Source: an uncultured Senegalimassilia sp.
GTDB taxonomy: Bacteria; Actinomycetota; Coriobacteriia; Coriobacteriales; Eggerthellaceae
Reading direction: 5' to 3'
DNA length: 5,131 nucleotides
Assembly (NCBI GenBank): GCA_934661765.1
Contig: CAKUJT010000159.1
Span: forward strand, 1 to 5,131
The position numbers were made by a program, and so were the translations under genes. The number at the start of each line of letters is the position of its first letter. Within the stretch, counting starts at the first letter, position 1. The notes beneath the pieces were generated by a model, which did not search any database, had not been told where the DNA came from, and was given only the letters and a program-made list of their open reading frames with translations. Below are positions 1 through 5,131 of the stretch, in pieces.

Positions 1-63
1 CTTCATCTCCTCGCTTGCCCTTGCGGCTGCTTTCTTTCTACTCTTTTTCGGGGCAAGCTTCAC
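1..63 (-). CDS. Possible start of a downstream gene (partial, GTG start overlapping the previous stop)
   Basis: A frame stays open from a GTG at 63-61 to the left edge, giving 21 codons. They begin V-K-L-A-P-K-K-S-R-K-K and continue Ala/Lys/Glu-rich. The GTG shares bases with the TGA stop of the lysozyme-type gene (GTGA), the usual geometry of translationally coupled genes. An in-frame TAA at 87-85 limits upstream extension, and no better start lies between it and the GTG. Against it: no Shine-Dalgarno sequence is visible just upstream, and an in-frame ATG at 6-4 is an alternative start. The visible residues are basic and match no family I recognise. No U-tracted terminator separates it from the gene before it, so cotranscription is possible. 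The frame may also be open by chance, since 21 codons is short. Confidence 0.35.
   Translation of the reverse strand, partial: MKLAPKKSRKKAAARASEEMK
13..58. repeat. 8-bp perfect inverted repeat with a 30-base loop
   Basis: GCTTGCCC at 13-20 is the exact reverse complement of GGGCAAGC at 51-58. Neither strand has a T-run after the second arm, so it does not look like an intrinsic terminator. It lies just after the stop of the lysozyme-type gene and inside the possible downstream reading frame. It could form a weak stem in the mRNA or be coincidental. Confidence 0.4.
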
Positions 64-3000
64 GGTTGCCGGAGTATATCTACATTAATCAATCCTGTAG
101 AACCTTCCACTCCAAGACATATTGTATAATCCCCACTTAATATTGATGGATCTGACTTTGCAGTTACATCAAAAGAATACGTATTTCCCTTGCCGATTGT
201 TGTCTGGCCAACATATTGAATCTGGTCTTCATTTGGGTCTGTATTCTTGCCTTTGTATACCATAACTGTAGCAAGCTTTCCATTAAGGTCTGGCTCTGTA
301 AAATTAAGCTTTCCGCTAAACGTATACTTTGTTCCTGTCTCTTCTGTTCCTGTCACATCATCATATACCGGAACTTTAACACGTTTTCTGTAAATAGTTC
401 TTGTCTCAACTTTCCTTGTATCGCTTTCTGTTGGCTTTGTTTCACTCCATGCACTCCAATCAGACCACTTATAATAGTAATATGTATAATTCAGACTACG
501 GGTTCGATATCTATATTGCATTCTAATAATGGAACAACCCGCATCTCCCTGATACCCAACTGTAGTCTGTCCGATATCTGCTGTAGTAAGATTCCAACGT
601 AATCCATCTCCCAGAGAAGTAGTCCATTTTTTGGCTGTTGTATAGGAATATCCCTGTGGATTACAAGCAGAATACGGAACTGTAGACCATGTTACCTGTG
701 CGTTTGCCTGTGTTAAATTATACTGATGACAGTCGCTTCTTCCCGTAAATGGCTCACGTCCTCCACAAACAGGACAATAGAAACAATAATAACGATATAC
801 TTTTCTTGATTCCACCTGTCTGGAATCACTTGCACTTTGTGCATTTTCACTCCAGCCACTCCAAGCTCCATAGTCGCTCCAACTGCTTGTCGTATTATAT
901 TTCGTCCAGCCTTCCATCGCTGAAGACGAACTTGTTGTCGTAGCTTTATCAGAATATCGATATTGTGTTATTTTTTCTACATCTGTATCGCTATCCGCTT
1001 TTATTTCATCTGTTCCCCAATCTGACCAGTCTGACCAAACCGTATCAGAAAGACATACTATTTTAGAACTATTCTCTTTAGAAAGAGCACTTCCTGTCAA
1101 ATCATTTCCTTTTATCCCTAAAGTACAAACTTTTGCGACAGTTGCTGTTCCGCTATATTTCAATACAATCTCTTTTTCTGTATTACCATTTGCTGCTACT
1201 TCAAATTCTGTTTTAGATGATTTCACCATCTTTCCCTGACTTGTATATAAAGAAACTCTTAATAACGCTGTTGTCGCAGCTTTTGGATAGTTTGTTAACT
1301 TTACTTTGACTGTATAATTACCGGAAACTGCATCCCATTTTGCATCCGTAATTTTATTTACAATTGGAAGTTCTTCATTTTCCCAGTAATACACTGCCTG
1401 CAATTTCAAATCTGAATCTACTTTGCGATAATCACAAAGGCTATCGTTTGCAGAATCTATTACTTTCCAGCCAGAAAAAACATACCCTGTCGGGATATCT
1501 GTCAATTTGTCTTCTGGTGAAATTGCAGCACTTCCATATTCCACTTTCTGGGAAGCTCCAACCTGATTACCTGAGGCATCATAAAATCTCACCAAATATG
1601 TGTTGATTTTATATGTAGCCTTTAATGTAAGATTTCCTTTTACATTTTTTATTTTGTCTGCATTCGTCCAGCTTGTAAAAGTATAGCCTTTTCTTCCCGG
1701 TTCTTCTGGAAGTGAAGCATCCTTTCCATACGATACTTCCTGAGTCTTAATAAGAGAATCATCCCAATCTACAAATTTTACTGTAAGAGGTGCCATTGCT
1801 TCTGTTTCTAAAACAGTATCTGCTTCCACACTATTTCCAACAAAATTTGTTGCATAAATTTTAATCCTGTACTTTCCTGCTGAAGAAAGATTTATTGTTG
1901 CTGTTGTTCCTGAAGTTGTCACATGACTAACTTCTTTATTATCTTTATAAACTGTCACCGTATATGATGCTGCAGATGGCATTGCATCCCATTTCACTGT
2001 AGCATTTTCTCCGACAGCTATTTTACTTTCTGAAGTTAATGCAAAATTCTGCGGTGAATCCGGCACTGACAATTTTACCTTTGTCTCGCTGATCTCACTA
2101 TTTACATAACCAGCTTTCACAGCAATTGCTTTAATTGTTTTTTCCGAATTAACTGTTACAGCCCCGGTAAATTTATTACTACTTACCGTTGGTGTATTTC
2201 CACTGGTTGTATAATAAATAGTAGCACCATCAGTTTTACTCTGCATACTCAATACAACACCATCACCAGTTACGCTTTGCGTAATTGCCGGAGTTTCAAC
2301 AGCAGATACTGTCACCTGTTTTGTTGTCTTTCCGCTATTCTTACATCCAGCTTTTGAAGAGTAAGCTGATACTGTATAGTTTCCTTTTTCAGTAAATGTT
2401 GTCGTATAACTTCCGCTGGCTGTTCCACTATTTTCTGCTCCATCTTTATTCACTGCGTAATGGATTGTTTCTCCTGATGCGGCAGTAATCTTTAACTGTT
2501 TTCCACCCGCAATATCGGAAAATGAAACATCTGGGGTGGAGCATACTTGTTCTGCTGCTTTTATGGTAACTATCTTCGGTGCCAGTGTTAATAAAGAATT
2601 ACAATCAGCCGTATCTTTTGCCCCCACATTAATCGCATATACATAAACTGGATAGGTTCCTGTTGCATTTACCTTAAATGTATAATCAAACCCATGATAC
2701 TCACCAACAGAACTTCCTAAATTCTTAGGCACGTCCGGTCTTGATTGATTCGCAATTACATCTCCATTAGTTGCAGCATACTGTGTCCCTCCTTTTGGAC
2801 CCCCAACATAAACATGTACATTAAGTGCTGCATTTAAATTATCATAATCCAATGCCCATCCTTTAACTCTAATTGTTCCATTTCCGCCTTCTACTTCCTC
2901 TAAATAGCCAACCGGATTGTGAGGTACAGATGGTGTGGAAGTTGTTCCAGAAGTATTACCTCCATTTCTTTGTAATACTGTTTGTGCCCAGTTAAATCTT

Positions 3001-3578
3001 ACTGAAAATGATGATCTCACATTTCTTTCTAATGGTCTTTCAAAGCAACAACAAAAAGCACCTGTTGCTTTCTCCAAATCATTTAACCTCTTAAATGTAG
3101 CCAGTGTTATATTATATCTATATAATGTAGATGAATAACTTGGAGAGAATACCCACTGTTTTCCATAATCCCCATTGAGTTCCTTTTCCAAGAACAATAT
3201 CTGTGTTTCTAAACTACTATTATACCAAGGAGTTCCTCTCGAATTACAATATCTCATAAAATTAGTCTTTCTACTAAAAGACCACTGAATCATCCCAACT
3301 CCTTCTCCTGGATTTGTCTTTGTGCTCTCAACAGCATGAAGATTAAAATTTAGTCCACCTCCTGCTTCGCCTATAATATTTCCAACAATAGCTGCAGCAG
3401 CGATATTTGTATATCCTCTGTTTCTAAAGTAATTATATACCTTATCAGCATTAGTTTCTCCTGTTAGAGTTGCTGCTTCAACTCTATTAGCAATACCAAA
3501 TACATAACTATTTGGTATCGATGATATAACTAATAAAGCTGTCATTACTATCGCCACAAATCTTCGAATTTTCTTCAT
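60..3578 (-). CDS. Secreted multidomain phage-tail-lysozyme-like cell-wall hydrolase with Ig-like, InlB-like and W-S-x-W repeat modules
   Basis: This is a complete 1172-residue protein starting at ATG 3578-3576, with AAGGGG 8 bases upstream. Residues 1-36 form a signal peptide (MKKIRR, hydrophobic core, cleavage near VEA-A). Residues about 42-203 resemble the phage tail lysozyme family (Phage_lysozyme2): G-N-I-I-G-E-A-G with E71 as likely catalytic acid, then G-M-I-Q-W at 95-99 and F-E-R-P at 179-182. The expected activity is peptidoglycan cleavage outside the membrane. After a Ser/Thr/Gly linker come a GWALDYD/HVYVGGP module (222-337), Ig-like strands (345-427), a chitobiase-C/Fn3_assoc-like module (428-504), an Fn3-like domain (505-594), two InlB/Flg_new-like repeats (597-732), a beta-rich domain (737-843), a W-S-x-W region with Cys-rich insertion (848-1065) and a final beta domain (1085-1168). 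No LPXTG motif, C-terminal membrane segment or dockerin is visible, so it is released or held non-covalently. The lysozyme call is motif-based; the later domain borders are approximate. Confidence 0.9.
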   Translation of the reverse strand: MKKIRRFVAIVMTALLVISSIPNSYVFGIANRVEAATLTGETNADKVYNYFRNRGYTNIAAAAIVGNIIGEAGGGLNFNLHAVESTKTNPGEGVGMIQWSFSRKTNFMRYCNSRGTPWYNSSLETQILFLEKELNGDYGKQWVFSPSYSSTLYRYNITLATFKRLNDLEKATGAFCCCFERPLERNVRSSFSVRFNWAQTVLQRNGGNTSGTTSTPSVPHNPVGYLEEVEGGNGTIRVKGWALDYDNLNAALNVHVYVGGPKGGTQYAATNGDVIANQSRPDVPKNLGSSVGEYHGFDYTFKVNATGTYPVYVYAINVGAKDTADCNSLLTLAPKIVTIKAAEQVCSTPDVSFSDIAGGKQLKITAASGETIHYAVNKDGAENSGTASGSYTTTFTEKGNYTVSAYSSKAGCKNSGKTTKQVTVSAVETPAITQSVTGDGVVLSMQSKTDGATIYYTTSGNTPTVSSNKFTGAVTVNSEKTIKAIAVKAGYVNSEISETKVKLSVPDSPQNFALTSESKIAVGENATVKWDAMPSAASYTVTVYKDNKEVSHVTTSGTTATINLSSAGKYRIKIYATNFVGNSVEADTVLETEAMAPLTVKFVDWDDSLIKTQEVSYGKDASLPEEPGRKGYTFTSWTNADKIKNVKGNLTLKATYKINTYLVRFYDASGNQVGASQKVEYGSAAISPEDKLTDIPTGYVFSGWKVIDSANDSLCDYRKVDSDLKLQAVYYWENEELPIVNKITDAKWDAVSGNYTVKVKLTNYPKAATTALLRVSLYTSQGKMVKSSKTEFEVAANGNTEKEIVLKYSGTATVAKVCTLGIKGNDLTGSALSKENSSKIVCLSDTVWSDWSDWGTDEIKADSDTDVEKITQYRYSDKATTTSSSSAMEGWTKYNTTSSWSDYGAWSGWSENAQSASDSRQVESRKVYRYYCFYCPVCGGREPFTGRSDCHQYNLTQANAQVTWSTVPYSACNPQGYSYTTAKKWTTSLGDGLRWNLTTADIGQTTVGYQGDAGCSIIRMQYRYRTRSLNYTYYYYKWSDWSAWSETKPTESDTRKVETRTIYRKRVKVPVYDDVTGTEETGTKYTFSGKLNFTEPDLNGKLATVMVYKGKNTDPNEDQIQYVGQTTIGKGNTYSFDVTAKSDPSILSGDYTICLGVEGSTGLINVDILRQP
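378..1046 (-). other. W-S-x-W repeat region with Cys-rich insertion (residues 845-1067 of the lysozyme-type protein)
   Basis: Three copies share one spacing. Copy 1 has W848, W851, W854, V867-E868 and Y873-R874. Copy 2 has Y903, W906, W909, V922-E923 and Y928-R929. Copy 3 has W1038, W1041, W1044, V1057-E1058 and Y1063-R1064. The last W to V is 13 residues and V to Y is 6 in every copy. The WSDW core recalls thrombospondin type 1 repeats, but the Cys pattern of that family is absent within the copies. About 100 residues (931-1030) are inserted between copies 2 and 3, with C932, C935, C938, C950, H951, C972 and C1015. The role is unknown; binding to a glycan or protein is a guess. Confidence 0.75.
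1383..1790 (-). other. Two InlB B-repeat/Flg_new-like modules (residues 597-732)
   Basis: The first module runs L-T-V-K-F-V-D-W-D through S-Y-G, P-G-R-K-G-Y-T-F-T-S-W and L-K-A-T-Y. The second runs V-R-F-Y-D through E-Y-G, P-T-G-Y-V-F-S-G-W and L-Q-A-V-Y. This is the usual V-x-F-x-D / Y-G / G-Y-x-F-x-x-W / A-x-Y layout of Listeria-Bacteroides repeats on Gram-positive surface proteins. The second copy is longer because of an extra stretch (about 706-721) after the G-W. Such modules normally act as stalks or adhesion elements. Confidence 0.75.
2970..3455 (-). other. Phage-tail-lysozyme-like catalytic domain (residues 42-203)
   Basis: The domain opens with the helix N-A-D-K-V-Y-N-Y-F-R-N-R-G-Y-T, followed by A-A-A-I-V-G-N-I-I-G-E-A-G, where E71 occupies the position of the family's catalytic glutamate. 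G-V-G-M-I-Q-W (93-99) matches the family's G-x-G-L-x-Q-W. The stretch S-L-E-T-Q-I-L-F-L-E-K-E-L (122-134) matches its helix with conserved Q and E-L. Three consecutive cysteines (176-178) precede F-E-R-P. The call rests on motif recognition, not on an alignment. Confidence 0.75.
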
Positions 3579-3586
3579 CTTCCTTT

Positions 3587-3592
3587 CCCCTT
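3587..3592 (-). promoter_or_regulatory. Ribosome binding site of the lysozyme-type gene
   Basis: On the minus strand AAGGGG lies 8 bases before the ATG at 3578, within a longer purine run. The position supports this ATG as the start. It begins the M-K-K-I-R-R signal peptide. Confidence 0.7.
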
Positions 3593-3619
3593 CCTTCTAT
3601 TTTTTCATAACCATTTAAT

Positions 3620-3646
3620 TTATACTTTTATTCGAATCACCAGCAC
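3620..3646 (-). CDS. Possible leader peptide / upstream ORF of 8 codons
   Basis: On the minus strand a consensus-strength Shine-Dalgarno sequence, AAGGAGG (3658-3652), is followed after 5 bases by GTG at 3646. The frame reads M-L-V-I-R-I-K-V and stops at TAA (3622-3620), about 40 bases before the lysozyme-type ATG. This ribosome binding site is stronger than that of the large gene, and it has no other start to serve. The peptide could tune translation or act as a leader. A second GTG two codons later is an alternative start. No attenuator stem overlapping it is evident, so function is uncertain. The SD could also be a decoy or a ribosome standby site. Confidence 0.3.
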   Translation of the reverse strand: MLVIRIKV

Positions 3647-3688
3647 TCCTTCCTCCTTCTTTAAATATTAGAACCGTATTATATTTGC

Positions 3689-3716
3689 ATTATATCTTTT
3701 TTCCTCACCAATTCAA
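3689..3716 (-). promoter_or_regulatory. SigA/sigma-70-type promoter of the lysozyme-type gene
   Basis: On the minus strand TTGAAT (3716-3711) serves as -35 and a perfect TATAAT (3694-3689) as -10, with a 16-base spacer that includes an A-run. Transcription would start near 3680, leaving a leader of about 100 bases. A second TATAAT lies about 10 bases downstream but has no -35 at a usable distance. Confidence 0.7.
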
Positions 3717-3726
3717 TACATTGTGT

Positions 3727-3755
3727 CCAAGTGGTCGTTTTTTCGACACTTTTGG
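3727..3755. repeat. Imperfect dyad between terminator and promoter
   Basis: On the plus strand AAGTGGTCG (3729-3737) faces CGACACTT (3744-3751) across six T bases, with one bulged G. CC/GG can pair outside this across a 2-base bulge. It lies just upstream of the -35 box of the lysozyme-type gene. It could be an operator for a dimeric regulator, a remnant terminator, or chance. Confidence 0.35.
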
Positions 3756-3767
3756 TAACTGCACGAC

Positions 3768-3794
3768 AAAAAGCCGGAAATATTCCGGCTTTTT
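3768..3794 (-). terminator. Intrinsic terminator after the Cys-rich/BspA-like gene
   Basis: AAAAAGCCGGAA (3768-3779) pairs perfectly with TTCCGGCTTTTT (3783-3794) around a 3-base loop: a GC-rich core with A and T flanks. It begins 24 bases after the TAA at 3819 on the minus strand and ends in five U. The symmetric A/T flanks could let it stop transcription in either direction. It separates the two large genes into different transcription units. Confidence 0.85.
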
Positions 3795-3818
3795 GCAATC
3801 TTTTTCTATTGTTTTCTT

Positions 3819-5131
3819 TTACTTAACAGTGACTTTTTTTCCGATTCCTCTTGCCTTTAACAACTTCTGATATGCCTTCTTCTGTTTCTTTGGAATCTTG
3901 ATAGTTGCTTTTGCGTGGATTCCTTTAAATGCTTTCGCTCCTACCTTTTTGCTGGAAAGATAGGCTGTTTTTATTGTGATCTTCTTTAAGTTTTTACATT
4001 TTGCAAATGCTTCTTTTCCTATCTTTCGTACTGTTGCCGGAATCACTACTGTCTTTATCTTTGTATCACCCTTGAATGCTTTTGCTGCAATAGATGTTAC
4101 CTGACATTTTATTCCTTTTAATGTCACTGTAGATGGAATTGTCCGGGAAGTTTTCTTAGAAGTTGCTTTCACAAATTCCACGGTGTTCTTCCCTGTTACT
4201 TTATATACTGCTCCGCTAGACTTATCTGTAATCTGCTCTCCATTCTTTAATTTAAGTACTCCCAAAACCACTCTCTTTGTAACAGGACAATATAAACACT
4301 CATATTGCATTATACCTGTCTTTGTTGCTGTTGGAGCTTTGATAACTTCTCCCTCCATCCAGTCATGACTTTTACTTGGAGGAAAACTTGTTCCTTTAAT
4401 CAGCAAGGTTCCACACGTCTTACAATAGATATCCCCCGAATAGAGACCTTTTGTACAATCTTCCCATTTATAATTACGTAATTCTGTCTCTCCCTCATGA
4501 TTCTTTAAGTCTACTTCTCCATATTCTTTTCCACAGACGGAGCACACGGCTTTCTTACTACAGGTTGCTTTTCCTCCCTTATGGCCTGTTGCTTTAGTCA
4601 CTGTTCCTTCTTTTATCTTTGTATTGCAGGACTTACAGTAGGTATCCCCTGTATTTCCGTCTTCGGTACAGGTTGCTTTCTTAGCATTTCGGAGTTCTGT
4701 TTCTCCCTCATGGTTTGCCAGGTCTACTTCTCCGTATTCCTTTCCACATACAGAGCATACGGCTTTCTTGCTACAGGTTGCTTTGCCTCCCTTATGGCCT
4801 GTTGCTTTAATCACTGTTCCCCCTTTTATCTTTGTATTGCAAGATTTACAGTAAGTATCTCCTGTATTTCCGTCTTCGGTACAAGTTGCTTTCTTGGCAT
4901 TCCGGAGTTCTGTTTCTCCGTGGTTTGTTGGATCTACCTCTCCGTATTCTTTTCCGCAGACAGAGCATACGGCTTTCTTACTACAGGTTGCTTTGCCTCC
5001 TTTATGGCCAGTTGCCTTAATCACGGTTCCTTCTTTTATCTTTGTATTGCAGGCCTTACAGTAGGTATCCCCTGTATTTCCATCTTCTGTACATGTTGCT
5101 TTCTTGACATTTCGAAGTTCTGTTTCCCCTT
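3819..5131 (-). CDS. Cys-rich tandem-repeat protein with C-terminal BspA-like leucine-rich domain (5' end outside the window)
   Basis: The frame is open from the right edge (first full codon at 5129) to TAA at 3819: 436 visible residues, numbered from the edge. The N-terminus is missing, so signal peptide and total length are unknown. A GTG at 5024 is a valine inside a repeat, not a start. Residues 1-41 are the end of one repeat. Full units follow at 42-111 and 112-182, and a degenerate one at 183-252. Each full unit carries two Cys triads, A-T-C-x5-C-x2-C-G and A-T-C-x10-C-x2-C. Residues 253-295 form a linker with Y-E-C-L-Y-C-P-V. From about 300 comes a domain typical of Clostridia surface proteins, with BspA-type LRR_5 motifs (A-A-K-A-F-K-G, V-V-I-P-A-T-V-R-K-I-G-K-E-A-F) and a Lys-rich end, K-K-V-T-V-K. 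Family knowledge suggests a secreted or surface protein, perhaps adhesive. No catalytic motif is visible. Confidence 0.9.
   Translation of the reverse strand, partial: GETELRNVKKATCTEDGNTGDTYCKACNTKIKEGTVIKATGHKGGKATCSKKAVCSVCGKEYGEVDPTNHGETELRNAKKATCTEDGNTGDTYCKSCNTKIKGGTVIKATGHKGGKATCSKKAVCSVCGKEYGEVDLANHEGETELRNAKKATCTEDGNTGDTYCKSCNTKIKEGTVTKATGHKGGKATCSKKAVCSVCGKEYGEVDLKNHEGETELRNYKWEDCTKGLYSGDIYCKTCGTLLIKGTSFPPSKSHDWMEGEVIKAPTATKTGIMQYECLYCPVTKRVVLGVLKLKNGEQITDKSSGAVYKVTGKNTVEFVKATSKKTSRTIPSTVTLKGIKCQVTSIAAKAFKGDTKIKTVVIPATVRKIGKEAFAKCKNLKKITIKTAYLSSKKVGAKAFKGIHAKATIKIPKKQKKAYQKLLKARGIGKKVTVK
4371..5131 (-). repeat. Coding tandem repeat, 213/210-bp period, continuing past the right edge
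   Basis: Units begin at the His codon of G-H-K-G-G. Unit A covers 5006-4797 (210 bp), unit B 4796-4584 (213 bp), and degenerate unit C 4583 to about 4371. The end of another unit fills 5131-5007. Unit A lacks one Glu codon (N-H-G-E-T against N-H-E-G-E-T). Units A and B are nearly identical in protein, while unit C diverges after L-R-N. DNA differences in the Cys core are silent, so the copies are not brand new or are under protein-level constraint. Confidence 0.9.

Noticed and set aside
216..602. Plus-strand open frame of 128 codons
   Set aside because: It lies wholly inside the lysozyme-type gene on the other strand, its product is a Cys/Ile/Phe-rich string of no recognisable family, and it has no ribosome binding site. 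It is a shadow frame, as are the plus-strand frames at 749-943, 1364-1606, 2935-3138, 4183-4368 and 4832-5020.
60..3578. LPXTG sortase anchor or choline/SH3b wall-binding domain in the lysozyme-type protein
   Set aside because: The C-terminus ends in a beta-rich domain with no LPXTG-type motif, hydrophobic segment or basic tail, and no recognisable wall-binding repeat was seen.
3597..3614. ATG-GTT-ATG-AAA-AAA-TAG mini-frame just before the lysozyme-type gene
   Set aside because: Only five codons with no Shine-Dalgarno sequence at a suitable distance; expected by chance in AT-rich leader DNA.
3685..3870. Plus-strand open frame of 61 codons across the intergenic region
   Set aside because: It runs through the terminator stem and into the end of the repeat-protein gene. 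The product is a Phe-rich string from T-rich DNA with no convincing start signal.
5022..5024. GTG at 5024 as the start of the repeat-protein gene
   Set aside because: The frame continues without a stop to the window edge and encodes another copy of the same repeat, so this GTG is an internal valine codon.
4371..5131. CRISPR-like or non-coding repeat array
   Set aside because: The period of 210/213 bp is a multiple of three, the frame stays open throughout, and differences in the Cys core are silent, so this is a coding protein repeat.

Overview
The window looks like a piece of a low-GC Firmicutes chromosome, most likely a gut Clostridia/Lachnospiraceae-type organism. This is inferred from the AT-rich DNA, the strong purine-rich ribosome binding sites, a BspA-type leucine-rich C-terminus with a lysine-rich tail, and InlB-type repeats. 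No 16S or other taxonomic marker is present, so the assignment stays tentative.

Everything that codes lies on the minus strand, so the layout reads from high to low coordinates. (1) From the right edge to 3819 is the C-terminal part of a gene whose start lies outside the window. Its product is a cysteine-rich tandem-repeat protein ending in a BspA-like leucine-rich repeat domain. (2) From 3818 to 3579 is a 240-base intergenic region. It holds an intrinsic terminator, an imperfect dyad, a good sigma-70/SigA-type promoter, a roughly 100-base leader that may contain an 8-codon upstream ORF, and the ribosome binding site of the next gene. (3) From 3578 to 60 is one complete gene for a 1172-residue secreted protein: signal peptide, phage-tail-lysozyme-like domain, a chain of Ig-like, chitobiase-C-like, Fn3-like and InlB-like modules, a W-S-x-W repeat region interrupted by a Cys-rich insertion, and a final beta-rich domain. 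(4) From 63 to the left edge an open frame starts with a GTG overlapping the previous stop (GTGA). It may be the beginning of a translationally coupled gene.

The terminator followed by a promoter means the two large genes are probably transcribed separately. The lysozyme-type protein is clearly built for export; the repeat protein is of a kind that is usually exported, but its N-terminus is not visible here. A reasonable inference is cell-wall remodelling, or attack on other cells, by the lysozyme protein, and adhesion or surface display by the repeat protein. Nothing in the window proves that they act together. The most unusual feature is the C-terminal half of the lysozyme protein: three W-S-x-W/V-E/Y-R repeats with identical spacing, with a Cys-rich, zinc-ribbon-like insertion between copies two and three. 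I found no RNA gene, CRISPR array or insertion sequence.
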